From: Alteriqipengyuania abyssalis
Lineage (GTDB): Bacteria > Pseudomonadota > Alphaproteobacteria > Sphingomonadales > Sphingomonadaceae
DNA: 64,000 nt
Direction of reading: 5' to 3'
Assembly: GCF_019857185.1 (NCBI RefSeq)
Contig: NZ_JAHWXP010000002.1
Location: 496,001-560,000, forward strand
In this document: one piece after another, positions 48,560-57,089 of the stretch
How the letters are laid out: every line of letters starts with the position of its first letter
Numbering within the stretch: position 1 is the first letter of the stretch
The notes under the pieces: generated by a model
Seen by the model: only the letters and a program-made list of their open reading frames with translations
Told to the model about the DNA's origin: nothing
Database searches by the model: none
Made by a program: the position numbers and the translations under genes

Positions 48560-50366
48560 AGCGGGCACCAGCCTGCCGCGCACAAGCCTCGCCGATATGC
48601 CGCATGTCGTGCGGCTGTGGGCGTTGCTCGCGCTCATTCTCCTGCTGGTATCGGCCGGGCGAATCGCGCACTGGCAGTTCCCCGATCCCGACGACATCCT
48701 GCGCCTCGTGCAGGTGCGTGATCTGCTGGGCGGGCAGGGCTGGTTCGATCTCGACCAGCACCGGATCGATCCCCTGCGCGAGGTGCCGATGCACTGGTCG
48801 CGGCTGGTCGACATCCCGCTCGCACTGGTTATCGGCGCCCTGACCCCGCTGGTCGGGCAAGGCGCTGCCGAAGGCGTCGCACTGATTGCGGTGCCGCTGC
48901 TGACGCTGCTGGTCGCGATGGCGTTCGTCGCGCCGGTCGCGATCCGCCTGTTCGGGCGCGAGACCGGCGGGTGGACGGTGCTGGTCGCAGGGATGATGCC
49001 GCTGCTCTCCTATCAGTTCCAACCTCTGCGGATCGACCATCACGGCTGGCAGATCGCCTGCTTCGCCGCCGCCTTCTGGGGCCTGTCGCAGGGCGAGCGC
49101 GCGCGCGGGCCGATTGTCGCAGGGATCGCGATGGCGAGCGGGCTGATGATCTCCATCGAGACGCTGCCGCTGGCCGCACTGGTGGGTGCGATCCTCGCCC
49201 TGCGCTGGCTGCGCGATCCTTCGACGCGCCTTGGCCTGACCCATTATCTGCAGGCGCTCGCAGGCGGGCTGATCGTGCTCTATCTCGCGACCCGGGGCTG
49301 GCCGCAGGTTGCGCAATATTGCGATGCGATCACCCCGGCGCATCTGGGATTTTTCTTGGTGGTCGCGCTCGGCACCAGTGCGCTGAGCCATGCGCGCCCG
49401 TTGCCGCCGATCGCGGTGCTCGGCGCGCTGGGAGCGATTGGCGCAGGCGGCGTCGCGCTGTTCGGCGCAGCCTCGCCCGCGTGCCTGGCCACGCCGTTCG
49501 GCTCGCTCGACCCCCTGGTACACGATTATTGGTATGTCCATGTGAGCGAGGGGCGACCGGTGTGGGAACAGAGCGCCACGATCATCCCCGCTCTGCTCCA
49601 GCTCGCGCTCGCCTTTGCAGTCGCAGTACGGCTGTGGCTGCGCGCGCCGATGGAACAGCGCGCGCAGCTGTGCGAATTCCTGCTGCTGTTCGCGGGCACG
49701 CTGGCACTGGGTCTGCTGGTTTCGCGCTCGCTTGCTTTTGCGTCCCTGCTGGCGACGGTTCCAGTCGCGTGGCTGCTGGGCGAGGCGCTGCATCGTCTCC
49801 GCACCGCGCGAAAGGCAATTCCCAAGCTTGCGGTCGGGGTGGCGACGGTTCTCGCGCTGCTGCCGATGGCGCCGGTCGCGCTGGCGGAAAACCTCGCATC
49901 GACCAAGCCACCCGCGCCGCGCCTTACGGCGCAGGTCGGCGGTGTCGCGAGCGAAGAACCGGTCTCGCTGATTGCGGAAAGCTCGTGCGACCTTCAGGCC
50001 AGTGCGAATCGCTTGGCGGCGCTGCCGCGTGGCACGGTGTTCGCCCCGCTCGACATCGGGCCGACGGTGCTGCTGGAAACCGAACACCGCGTGGTGGCCA
50101 CCGGGCACCACCGCGCAGAGGCCGCGATGCACGACGTGATCGGGGCATTTCTGGTCAAGCCCGAGGTTTCGCGAGAGATCCTGCGCAGCTACGGCGCGGA
50201 TTATCTGGTGCTATGCGACGATCTTGCCGAACCCGCGCTTTACGCCAAGCGTGGCGGCAGCCGCAGCCTTGCCGCGCGGTTGCTGGCCGATGATGCGCCC
50301 GCGTGGCTGGCGAAGGTCGAAACCGGCGCGCCCGCCAGCTTCCGCGTCTGGAAAGTGCGGAACTAG
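48546..50366 (+). CDS. GT-C-like polytopic membrane glycosyltransferase
   Basis: Protein of up to 606 residues with about 12 hydrophobic helices over the first 460, then a soluble part of roughly 140. The first outside loop carries F-P-D-P-D-D-I-L-R-L-V-Q-V-R-D and L-D-Q-H-R-I-D-P-L, followed by M-H-W-S-R-L-V-D-I-P; D47, D49 or D50 could serve as the metal-binding acid of GT-C enzymes, and D-H-H-G-W-Q-I lies later. The C-terminal part contains C-D-L-Q-A and A-D-Y-L-V-L-C, a possible disulfide. I cannot name the sugar. A GTG at 48546 overlaps the GtrA gene; ATG at 48597 would give 589 residues. The stop shares CTAG with msrB. Confidence 0.75.
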   Translation: MRSPRAGTSLPRTSLADMPHVVRLWALLALILLLVSAGRIAHWQFPDPDDILRLVQVRDLLGGQGWFDLDQHRIDPLREVPMHWSRLVDIPLALVIGALTPLVGQGAAEGVALIAVPLLTLLVAMAFVAPVAIRLFGRETGGWTVLVAGMMPLLSYQFQPLRIDHHGWQIACFAAAFWGLSQGERARGPIVAGIAMASGLMISIETLPLAALVGAILALRWLRDPSTRLGLTHYLQALAGGLIVLYLATRGWPQVAQYCDAITPAHLGFFLVVALGTSALSHARPLPPIAVLGALGAIGAGGVALFGAASPACLATPFGSLDPLVHDYWYVHVSEGRPVWEQSATIIPALLQLALAFAVAVRLWLRAPMEQRAQLCEFLLLFAGTLALGLLVSRSLAFASLLATVPVAWLLGEALHRLRTARKAIPKLAVGVATVLALLPMAPVALAENLASTKPPAPRLTAQVGGVASEEPVSLIAESSCDLQASANRLAALPRGTVFAPLDIGPTVLLETEHRVVATGHHRAEAAMHDVIGAFLVKPEVSREILRSYGADYLVLCDDLAEPALYAKRGGSRSLAARLLADDAPAWLAKVETGAPASFRVWKVRN

Positions 50367-50857
50367 GCGGGTTTGAAATCCAGCGCGACGCCGTTCAGGC
50401 AGTGCCGCTTGCCCGTCGGTTTCGGGCCATCGTTGAAGATATGGCCCAGATGCCCGCCACAGCGCGCGCAGTGCACTTCGGTGCGGGGCACGCCGATCTT
50501 GTAATCGGTGGAGGTGCCGATCGCACTGCTGCTGATCGCTTTCCAGAAGCTGGGCCAGCCGGTGCCGCTGTCGTACTTGTTCTTGGAGGAATAGACCCGG
50601 TTGCCGCATCCCGCGCAGGCATAGAGCCCTGCGCGCTTTTCCTTGTCGAGCGGAGAGCTGTACGCGCGCTCCGTGCCTTCTTCTCGCAGCACGTAGAACT
50701 CTTCCTTGGTCAGCTTCTTGCGCCACTGCGCCTCGCTGAGCGAGACGGGGAAGCTCTTCGCTTCGGCGCTGCGCCCGCAGGCGACAAGTGCGAGACTGGC
50801 GACACCGCCCCCAAACAGGGCGAGTGCGGAACGGCGATTGGCGGTCGGTCGGGTCAT
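50363..50857 (-). CDS. msrB: Peptide methionine (R)-S-oxide reductase, exported
   Basis: Protein of 164 residues that reduces the R-epimer of methionine sulfoxide. Zinc cysteines are in Y-A-C-A-G-C-G-N and H-C-A-R-C-G-G-H, and the catalytic cysteine is in K-R-H-C-L-N-G. The N-terminus has N-R-R-S-A-L-A-L-F-G-G-G-V-A, a twin-arginine-like pattern, and L-V-A-C27, a lipobox, so it should be a periplasmic lipoprotein. GAGAGGATG lies just before the chosen ATG at 50857; ATG at 50875 is an alternative. The exported MsrA at 30983 handles the other epimer. Its stop overlaps the GT-C gene stop. Confidence 0.93.
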   Translation of the reverse strand: MTRPTANRRSALALFGGGVASLALVACGRSAEAKSFPVSLSEAQWRKKLTKEEFYVLREEGTERAYSSPLDKEKRAGLYACAGCGNRVYSSKNKYDSGTGWPSFWKAISSSAIGTSTDYKIGVPRTEVHCARCGGHLGHIFNDGPKPTGKRHCLNGVALDFKPA

Positions 50858-50939
50858 CGGTTCATCCTCTCGCATAGTGCTCATGTAGGAACGCTGAAGG
50901 AGATACGAAGCGCGCGCCGCATCGGATGCACCGACCCCG

Positions 50940-52271
50940 CTAGAACTCGGTGACTTCGACCTCCAGCTTGCGGAAGCCCTCGACGAAATTGGCGCGCACG
51001 CGCTGCACATCGCCCGCGACATGCACGCGCAGGCGGCGCTTGTGCATCTCCTCCAGCAGCACGCGCAGTTGTAGCTCGGCAAGCCGCGCGCCCACGCAGC
51101 GGTGGATGCCGTAGCCAAACGCGAGGTGTCGCCGCGCGTTCTCTCGCCGGATGTCGAGCTTTTCGGCATCCTCGAACACGCTCTCGTCCCGGTTGGCGGA
51201 GTTGTACCACAGCAGCACCTTGTCGCCTGCCGCGATGTTCTGGCCGAACAGCTCGGTATCCTGCGTCGCGGTGCGGCGCATGTGCTTGAGCGGCGTCTGG
51301 TAACGGATGCATTCCTGCACCGCATTGGGGATCAGGCTTGCGTCTTCCTCGAACAGCTTGCGCTGATCGGGGAAGCGATCGAATGCATGCACGATCCCGC
51401 TCATGGTGTTGCGCGTGGTGTCGTTGCCGCCCACGATCAGCAGCACCAGATTGCCCATGAATTCCTGCGGCTCCATCTGGTTCATCGCAGGCGAATGGAT
51501 CATCCGGCTGATCAGGTCCGGGGCTTCGCCCTTCTGCGCCCGCTCGGCCCACAGCAGCTGGAAATAGGCGGCCATTTCGTGAAGCATCCCGCGCCGCGTC
51601 TCGTCGAGCGCGCGCACGGTCGCCAGTTCGGTATCGCCCGCCCAGTCGGACCAGTGGGTCAGCAGGTCGCGGTCTTCCCACGGGAAGTCGAACAAAATCG
51701 CCAGCATCCCGGTGGTCAGCGGGATGGAGACCGTGTTGACCCAGTCGAACACTTCGCCACGCGGCAGCGCGTCCAGCGTCTCGCCGGTGCGCTGGCGGAT
51801 GTCGTCTTCCAGCCGCTTCATCTCCGCCGGGGTGAAGGCGGGGGCCACGGTCTTGCGCTGGCCGGTATGCTTGGGCCGGTCCATCGCGATGAACATCGGC
51901 AGCCGCATCCGCTCTTCTTCGGGGATGTCGGGCAGATCGTCGAGGATGGTGATGCCGCCATATTCCCAGCTTGAGGAGAAGATCTCGGGCAACGCCTCGG
52001 TATGCTGGACCGCCTTGTGGCCGACCACCGACCAGTAGGGGCCGAAGGGACTTTCGGGGATGTAATGCACCGGGCCCGCCGCGCGCATCTCCTTGAAGAT
52101 CGGCTCCCACCGATTCTCGAAATAGATGTCGCTGCGGCTGGTGTCCCACTTGTGCGGATGCGGTGGGCGCGTGTCCGGATTAGCCGCGTAGTGCGCCTCC
52201 AGCGCTTCGTGCGGGCTGGGCGATCGGCTCCACTGGTGCGTGCCAGCGGGGGATTGGGCGATGGTAGCCAT
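50940..52271 (-). CDS. Cytochrome P450, CYP153-like alkane hydroxylase
   Basis: Soluble P450 of 443 residues. The I-helix L-L-I-V-G-G-N-D-T-T-R-N-T-M-S-G, the E-C-I-R of the K-helix (Q-E-C-I-R-Y-Q-T-P-L-K-H-M-R-R-T) and the haem loop F-G-Y-G-I-H-R-C392-V-G-A-R-L-A-E match CYP153, enzymes that hydroxylate the terminal carbon of medium-chain alkanes and related compounds. It needs a ferredoxin and reductase; a ferredoxin-reductase-type gene lies at 55835-57076, but no ferredoxin gene is visible. The start at 52271 has AGAGG 8 bases upstream; ATG at 52277 is too close to that site. The msrB gene follows. Confidence 0.9.
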   Translation of the reverse strand: MATIAQSPAGTHQWSRSPSPHEALEAHYAANPDTRPPHPHKWDTSRSDIYFENRWEPIFKEMRAAGPVHYIPESPFGPYWSVVGHKAVQHTEALPEIFSSSWEYGGITILDDLPDIPEEERMRLPMFIAMDRPKHTGQRKTVAPAFTPAEMKRLEDDIRQRTGETLDALPRGEVFDWVNTVSIPLTTGMLAILFDFPWEDRDLLTHWSDWAGDTELATVRALDETRRGMLHEMAAYFQLLWAERAQKGEAPDLISRMIHSPAMNQMEPQEFMGNLVLLIVGGNDTTRNTMSGIVHAFDRFPDQRKLFEEDASLIPNAVQECIRYQTPLKHMRRTATQDTELFGQNIAAGDKVLLWYNSANRDESVFEDAEKLDIRRENARRHLAFGYGIHRCVGARLAELQLRVLLEEMHKRRLRVHVAGDVQRVRANFVEGFRKLEVEVTEF

Positions 52272-52369
52272 GGGCATTCCTCTCTCGCGTCCGGCGCGCC
52301 TGCATGGGCGCACCGTGACGTGAGGGGCATCCTGCCCTACCTTGGGCTCAAGTCAAGGTAGGTTCCTAA

Positions 52370-53599
52370 TCAGGACTGATTGGAGGCGCTGCCGAACAGC
52401 CCCAGAAGTCCCTTGCGCCCCGCGCCCTTCTCGCGCCCGGCGGTGCCCGACTTGAGCACCTTGGCGCGGAACAGGCTGGCGCCGATCTTCACGAAGATCG
52501 CGACCCACAGCACCTGCCACGCGATCGCGGCGAGGTGCCACCACAGGATGCCTTCCTTCGCTGCGCGCGCGACCATCATGTACGGGCTCGACAGCGGGAA
52601 GATCGCGGCGAAGATCTCCAGCGCGGAACCGGGCTGGCCGACTGCGAAATTGGCGAGGAAGAAGATCACCAGCTGCAGGATCGTGGCAGGCATGCTGACC
52701 GTCTGCACGTCGCGCACGGTCGGCGCGAGCGAGCCGACCGCAAGGAACACCGACCCGATCAGCAGGTAGGCCATCGCGAAATAGATCACGAACAGTGCGA
52801 AGAACAGCGGCCAGCCGACCGCGGGCGGGGGGATGACGGGCAGCGCGCCCGCTCCGAGAATCAGGATCACCCCGGCGGCCGCGCCCCACACGGTCAGCCC
52901 GACCAGGCTGACGCCGAGCATCGCGAACAGCTTGCCCACGAACACCGCGTCCATCGGGATTGCAGCGGCAAGGATCTCGATGATCTTGTTGCCCTTCTCC
53001 TCGACCAGGTTGGACAGGACCATGCCGGCGAGGAAGATCGTCAGCATGAACAGCATGACGATCCCTGCGCGCGCGGTCGCATCCTGCGCGGTCTGGCGGT
53101 TGATCGCGCCGTCGGTCATGTCGATCGCGATGTTCGCCTGCGGGATCGCTTCGCCGCGCGCCGCGCCGACCATGAGGGCGACTTCGCCTTCCCACCGCTC
53201 GACGTCTTCCTTCGGCCCGGTCAGCAGCGGATCGGCGAGGCTGCCCGACAGCACGCCGAGCAGATTGCGGTCCTCGTCCTCCAGCAGCGCGCGCGGATCG
53301 GCCCCGTCGGCCCGATCGACCAGCGTCACCTCGGGCATACCGACCAGCGGCTCCAGCTCGTCGCGCGCCTTTTCGATCGCCGCGTTGGCATCGGGCGTGA
53401 ACGCGACTGCGAGCTGCGGCTCGTCCGCGCTGTCCGCCGCCATCGCGCCGACATAGCCGCCGCCTGCCGAAATCCCGAGGAAGAACAGCGGGCCGATCAG
53501 GAACAGCAGGAACACCTTGCTGAACACGATCGCGGTAAAGTCGCGGCGGGCGATGACCCATGCAGCCTGCCACAGGGAGAGACGTGCCGAACTGCTCAT
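52370..53599 (-). CDS. ABC-2 type exporter permease (NatB-like)
   Basis: Membrane protein of 409 residues. One helix lies near residues 20-45 and is followed by an outside domain of about 130 residues rich in Asp/Glu. Five further hydrophobic segments from about 180 on (I-V-M-L-F-M-L-T-I-F-L-A-G-M-V-L, V-G-L-T-V-W-G-A-A-A-G-V-I-L-I-L and others) match the ABC-2 family. E-E-K-G-N-K-I-I-E-I-L-A is the family signature between helices. It is encoded in an ATGA overlap after its ATPase gene, forming a two-gene exporter. The NatAB-like pairing suggests export of sodium or a small molecule; substrate unknown. Confidence 0.88.
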   Translation of the reverse strand: MSSSARLSLWQAAWVIARRDFTAIVFSKVFLLFLIGPLFFLGISAGGGYVGAMAADSADEPQLAVAFTPDANAAIEKARDELEPLVGMPEVTLVDRADGADPRALLEDEDRNLLGVLSGSLADPLLTGPKEDVERWEGEVALMVGAARGEAIPQANIAIDMTDGAINRQTAQDATARAGIVMLFMLTIFLAGMVLSNLVEEKGNKIIEILAAAIPMDAVFVGKLFAMLGVSLVGLTVWGAAAGVILILGAGALPVIPPPAVGWPLFFALFVIYFAMAYLLIGSVFLAVGSLAPTVRDVQTVSMPATILQLVIFFLANFAVGQPGSALEIFAAIFPLSSPYMMVARAAKEGILWWHLAAIAWQVLWVAIFVKIGASLFRAKVLKSGTAGREKGAGRKGLLGLFGSASNQS

Positions 53600-54600
53600 G
53601 CCGCAACCTCCTCAGCGGGGGCATCGCTTCGCATCGCCTCGGCCGCGGCCTCGCCCGCGATCTGGACGAAGGCGTCGTGCAGCCCGGCGCGCTCGATCGA
53701 GAGCGAGCGGATGCCTGCATCGCCTTCGATAAGCGCGCGCAGCAGCGGCTCGATACCGGTGTCCGGCACTTCGAAGATCCACGCATCGCCGTCGCGCGTG
53801 GCGCTGGCGGGCAGGGCATTGCGCCACGCGCCGCTCTCGTTCTTGGTCTCCAGCCGCACCTGCGGGGGCAGGCGGTCGCGCGCGACCTCGACCGATCCGG
53901 CATAGGGCACCTGCCCGCCCGCGATGATCGCGACATCGCTGCACAGGCGTTCCGCATGGTGGATCACGTGGGTCGAGAAGATCACCGTGGTGCCATCGGC
54001 TGCCAGCTGGCGGATCAGCCCTTCCAGCTTGCCCTGGTTGATCGCGTCGAGGCCGGAAAACGGTTCGTCCAGAATCACCAGTTCGGGCCGGTGCACCAGC
54101 GTGCCCAGCAGCTGGACGGTCTGCGCCATGCCCTTGGACAATTCCTTGATCTTCTTGTCGACCGCGTGGCCGAGGCCGTATTCCTCCATCATCGCGATGC
54201 CGCGCTTGCGGCCCTCCGCGCGGGGCAGGCCGCGCAAGGATCCCATGAAGGCGATCGCGTCGGGCGCTTTCATCGCCGGATAGAGCCCGCGTTCCTCGGG
54301 CAGGTAGCCGATTCGGCGCGCGATCCGCTGCGGGCGATCCTCGCCGAAGATGCGCCGCACGCCTTCGTCGGGGTCGATAATGCCGAGGATCATGCGCAAA
54401 GTGGTGGTCTTGCCCGCGCCGTTGGGGCCGAGGATGCCGTAGATCGCCCCGCGCGGCACGGTCAGGTCCACGCCCTTCACCGCCAGCGTCTCGCCGAAGC
54501 GCTTGACCAGCCCGCGCGCCTCGATCGCATAGTCGTGGCTTTCGAAAGGTTTGTCGGCGGGTTTGTCGCTGGCGGGCGCTTGGTCTAGCAGGTCGGTCAT
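53596..54600 (-). CDS. ABC transporter ATPase subunit
   Basis: Protein of 334 residues. G-P-N-G-A-G-K-T-T is the Walker A, L-S-K-G-M-A-Q the signature motif and L-V-I-L-D-E-P-F-S-G-L-D the Walker B and D-loop; V-I-F-S-T-H holds the H-switch. The N-terminal 30 residues are a hydrophilic extension. The C-terminal 100 residues form an extra domain typical of exporters of the NatA/DrrA group. The start at 54600 gives M-T-D-L-L-D; an in-frame ATG at 54627 has no better ribosome site. It is divergent from queG, with 45 bases between starts. Confidence 0.9.
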   Translation of the reverse strand: MTDLLDQAPASDKPADKPFESHDYAIEARGLVKRFGETLAVKGVDLTVPRGAIYGILGPNGAGKTTTLRMILGIIDPDEGVRRIFGEDRPQRIARRIGYLPEERGLYPAMKAPDAIAFMGSLRGLPRAEGRKRGIAMMEEYGLGHAVDKKIKELSKGMAQTVQLLGTLVHRPELVILDEPFSGLDAINQGKLEGLIRQLAADGTTVIFSTHVIHHAERLCSDVAIIAGGQVPYAGSVEVARDRLPPQVRLETKNESGAWRNALPASATRDGDAWIFEVPDTGIEPLLRALIEGDAGIRSLSIERAGLHDAFVQIAGEAAAEAMRSDAPAEEVAA

Positions 54601-54645
54601 CACCGCAGAGCGTGCCGTGGTCCGCATGAAGGAGCAAGCCCGTCG

Positions 54646-55743
54646 ATGAGCGAACGCTCTGAAATCGACCAACTGCAAACCGAGCTCGTCGAAAAGGCGC
54701 GCGAGCTGGGCTTTGCCAGCATCGGCTTTGCCGACGCGCATGACGATCCGCGTATGGCCGAGCGGCTGTCTGCATGGCTGGAGGCGGGCCACCACGGGTC
54801 GATGGGCTGGATGGAGCGCGATCCTGCCGTGCGCAGCGGCCCGCAGGGCATGTGGCCCGAGGCGCGCAGCGTGATCGCGCTGGGGGCGAACTACGCCCCG
54901 GCGGACAATCCGCTGAACGCGGCCGAGCCGGAAGACCGCGCGCGCATATCGGTCTATGCGCAGGGGCAGGATTATCACGACGTGCTCAAGAAAGCGCTCA
55001 AGGCGCTCGCGCGCTGGCTGGTCGCCGAGACGGAGAAGCGCGGGCTGGGCGAGACGCGGATGAAGCTGTTCGTCGACACCGCGCCGGTGATGGAAAAGCC
55101 GCTGGCGCAGCGCGCGGGGCTGGGCTGGCAGGGCAAGCACACCAATCTGGTCAGCATGGGACACGGCAGCTGGCTGTTTCTCGCCGCAGTCTACACCACG
55201 CTGCCCTTCACGCCCGACGGCCCGCACGAGGACCGCTGCGGATCGTGCCGCGCGTGTCAGGATGCGTGCCCGACCGACGCCTTTCCCCACGCCTACACGA
55301 TCGATGCGCGGCGCTGCATCTCCTACCTCACGATCGAGCATTCGGGGCCGATCCCCGAGGAATTCCGCGAGGCTATGGGCAACCGCATCTATGGCTGCGA
55401 TGATTGCCTGAGCGTGTGCCCATGGAACAAGTTCGCGAGCAGCGCGGCGGCCAACCGCGCCTTCCTGCCGCGCGCCGAACTGGTGCGCCCGGCGCTCGCC
55501 GACCTGTTGCAGCTGGATGATGCGGGTTTTCGCGCGCTGTTCAGCAAGTCGCCGATCAAGCGGATCGGGCGCGATCGCTTCGTGCGCAACTGCCTGATCG
55601 CGGCGGGCAATAGCGGGGAGGGCGCGCTGCTGGCGCAGGTCGAGCCGCTGCTGAGCGACCCCGATCCGGTGGTGGCGGAAGCGGCACAGTGGGCGGCGGC
55701 GCGGCTCATGCACACCGCCCCCGTCCCGTCATCCCGGACTTGA
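54646..55743 (+). CDS. queG: Epoxyqueuosine reductase QueG
   Basis: Enzyme of 365 residues that reduces epoxyqueuosine to queuosine in the wobble base of certain tRNAs, using cobalamin and two iron-sulfur clusters. The cluster motifs are C-G-S-C-R-A-C-Q-D-A-C-P and C-D-D-C-L-S-V-C-P. L-G-A-N-Y-A and G-L-G-W-Q-G-K-H-T-N-L-V are in the cobalamin-binding half. A HEAT-like segment closes the C-terminus. The final six residues P-V-P-S-S-R-T and the TGA stop are encoded by a REP-like repeat, so the C-terminus looks secondarily changed by repeat insertion. The reaction is not affected as far as visible motifs go. Confidence 0.93.
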   Translation: MSERSEIDQLQTELVEKARELGFASIGFADAHDDPRMAERLSAWLEAGHHGSMGWMERDPAVRSGPQGMWPEARSVIALGANYAPADNPLNAAEPEDRARISVYAQGQDYHDVLKKALKALARWLVAETEKRGLGETRMKLFVDTAPVMEKPLAQRAGLGWQGKHTNLVSMGHGSWLFLAAVYTTLPFTPDGPHEDRCGSCRACQDACPTDAFPHAYTIDARRCISYLTIEHSGPIPEEFREAMGNRIYGCDDCLSVCPWNKFASSAAANRAFLPRAELVRPALADLLQLDDAGFRALFSKSPIKRIGRDRFVRNCLIAAGNSGEGALLAQVEPLLSDPDPVVAEAAQWAAARLMHTAPVPSSRT

Positions 55744-55813
55744 TCCGGGATCCCGCTTTCTTCGTGCGGCGTTCTCAAAGGTAGCGGGACCCCGGATCAA
55801 GTCCGGGGTGACG
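55727..55813. repeat. REP-like inverted repeat, copy 2
   Basis: Arms of 31 bases face each other: 55727-55757 begins CGTCATCCCGGACTTGATCC and 55783-55813 begins AGCGGGACCCCGGATCAAGT; I count 29 of 31 complementary positions, with a 25-base spacer. The design equals that of 7978-8068: outward G-T-C and G-A-C ends, a palindromic core. It starts inside the last codons of queG and supplies the TGA stop, and lies between convergent genes. Confidence 0.75.
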
Positions 55814-55834
55814 ATTATATCGTGAGTGAGGTAC

Positions 55835-57076
55835 CTAAAGCAGCGTCTTCAGCGCCACCTCGGGATCGGCGAGCGCGTCCAGATCGGGCTCGCTGCGCGC
55901 CTCGATCAATCGCCGCCCCTGCGCATAGTCGCGCGTGGCGTTGACGCAATCGAGCGCGACCACTCGGCCTTCGCGCAGATACACGATCGAGAAGCTGCGG
56001 CTGTCCGGATCGCCGCGCAGCACCGTATCGTCGTCGTCGCGGGAGAAGCCGACCGTCTGCAACCGGAGATCGTACTGGTTGGACCAGAACCACGGGACGG
56101 TGTTGTACGCCTCGGGCTCGCCGGTGATGTGGCGGGCCACGGTGTTGGCCATGTCGGTCGCGTTCTGGACCGATTCGAGGCGGATCACGCGGTTGTCCGC
56201 GTAAGGGTTGGAATGCGCCGCGCAGTCGCCGATCGCGTAGGTATCGTCCAGCGTGGTGCGGCAGAAATCGTCGACATCGACGCCGTTGGTGCCCGCCGCG
56301 CCCGCCGCCAGCAACGGGCCGACTGCGGGGACGATGCCAATCCCGGCGATCACCAGATCGGCCTCGATCTCGCTGCGGTTGCCATCGCCCGATTCGATCG
56401 CGACCGCGCGCACCCGGCCCTGATCGTCGCCCAGCAGGCATTCGACATTGTGGCCCAGCAGCAGCTCGACGCCCTGCCGCCGATGCTCGGCCTCGTAGAA
56501 GGCGGACAGGTCCGGCCCGGCCACCCGGCTGAGCACGCGGTCCTCGCGCTCGATCACCGTGACGGGCAGGCCCAGCTTGCGGAACACCGCCGCTGCTTCC
56601 AGCCCGATATAGCCGCCGCCGATCACCGCGACGTGTTTGACCCCGCCGCCCAGCTGCGCGCGAATCCGGTCGACATCGCCGCGGGTGCGGATCGAATGCA
56701 CCCCGTCCAGATCCGCGCCGTCGCACGGCAGGCGTCGCGGATCGCCGCCCGCGGCCCAGATCAGCGTGTGGTAATCGAGCGTGCTGCCATCGCCCAGTTC
56801 GGCCGATCGTGCCTGCGGATCGATCGCCACCACCGGGGTGCGGGTGCGGATGTCGATCTTGCGCTCCGCCCAGAAGCTTTCTGGGCGGATCAAAATCTTC
56901 TCGAACGGGCGCTCCCCCGCGAGATAATCCTTGGACAGCGGCGGCCGCTCGTAAGGGGGATGCGCCTCGCGGGTTGCGATCGTGATGCAGCCTTCGAAGC
57001 CGCGCTGCCTCAGCGCTAGCGCGGCCTGCGCGCCGCCGTGGCCGCCGCCCACGATCAGGACATCCGCAAAGCTCAT
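55835..57076 (-). CDS. Ferredoxin/rubredoxin reductase-type FAD oxidoreductase
   Basis: Flavoprotein of 413 residues, similar to ferredoxin-NAD reductases that serve P450s and dioxygenases. V-L-I-V-G-G-G-H-G-G-A-Q-A-A binds FAD near the start, P-P-Y-E-R-P-P-L-S-K-D-Y-L-A-G is the family phrase, V-A-V-I-G-G-G-Y-I-G-L-E binds NAD and Y-A-I-G-D-C-A-A binds FAD. The length matches the reductase component. It could feed electrons through a ferredoxin to CYP153 or the other P450, but no ferredoxin gene lies nearby. The giant glutamate dehydrogenase gene lies 13 bases upstream on the same strand. Confidence 0.9.
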   Translation of the reverse strand: MSFADVLIVGGGHGGAQAALALRQRGFEGCITIATREAHPPYERPPLSKDYLAGERPFEKILIRPESFWAERKIDIRTRTPVVAIDPQARSAELGDGSTLDYHTLIWAAGGDPRRLPCDGADLDGVHSIRTRGDVDRIRAQLGGGVKHVAVIGGGYIGLEAAAVFRKLGLPVTVIEREDRVLSRVAGPDLSAFYEAEHRRQGVELLLGHNVECLLGDDQGRVRAVAIESGDGNRSEIEADLVIAGIGIVPAVGPLLAAGAAGTNGVDVDDFCRTTLDDTYAIGDCAAHSNPYADNRVIRLESVQNATDMANTVARHITGEPEAYNTVPWFWSNQYDLRLQTVGFSRDDDDTVLRGDPDSRSFSIVYLREGRVVALDCVNATRDYAQGRRLIEARSEPDLDALADPEVALKTLL

Positions 57077-57089
57077 CCCCTCGCTCCCC

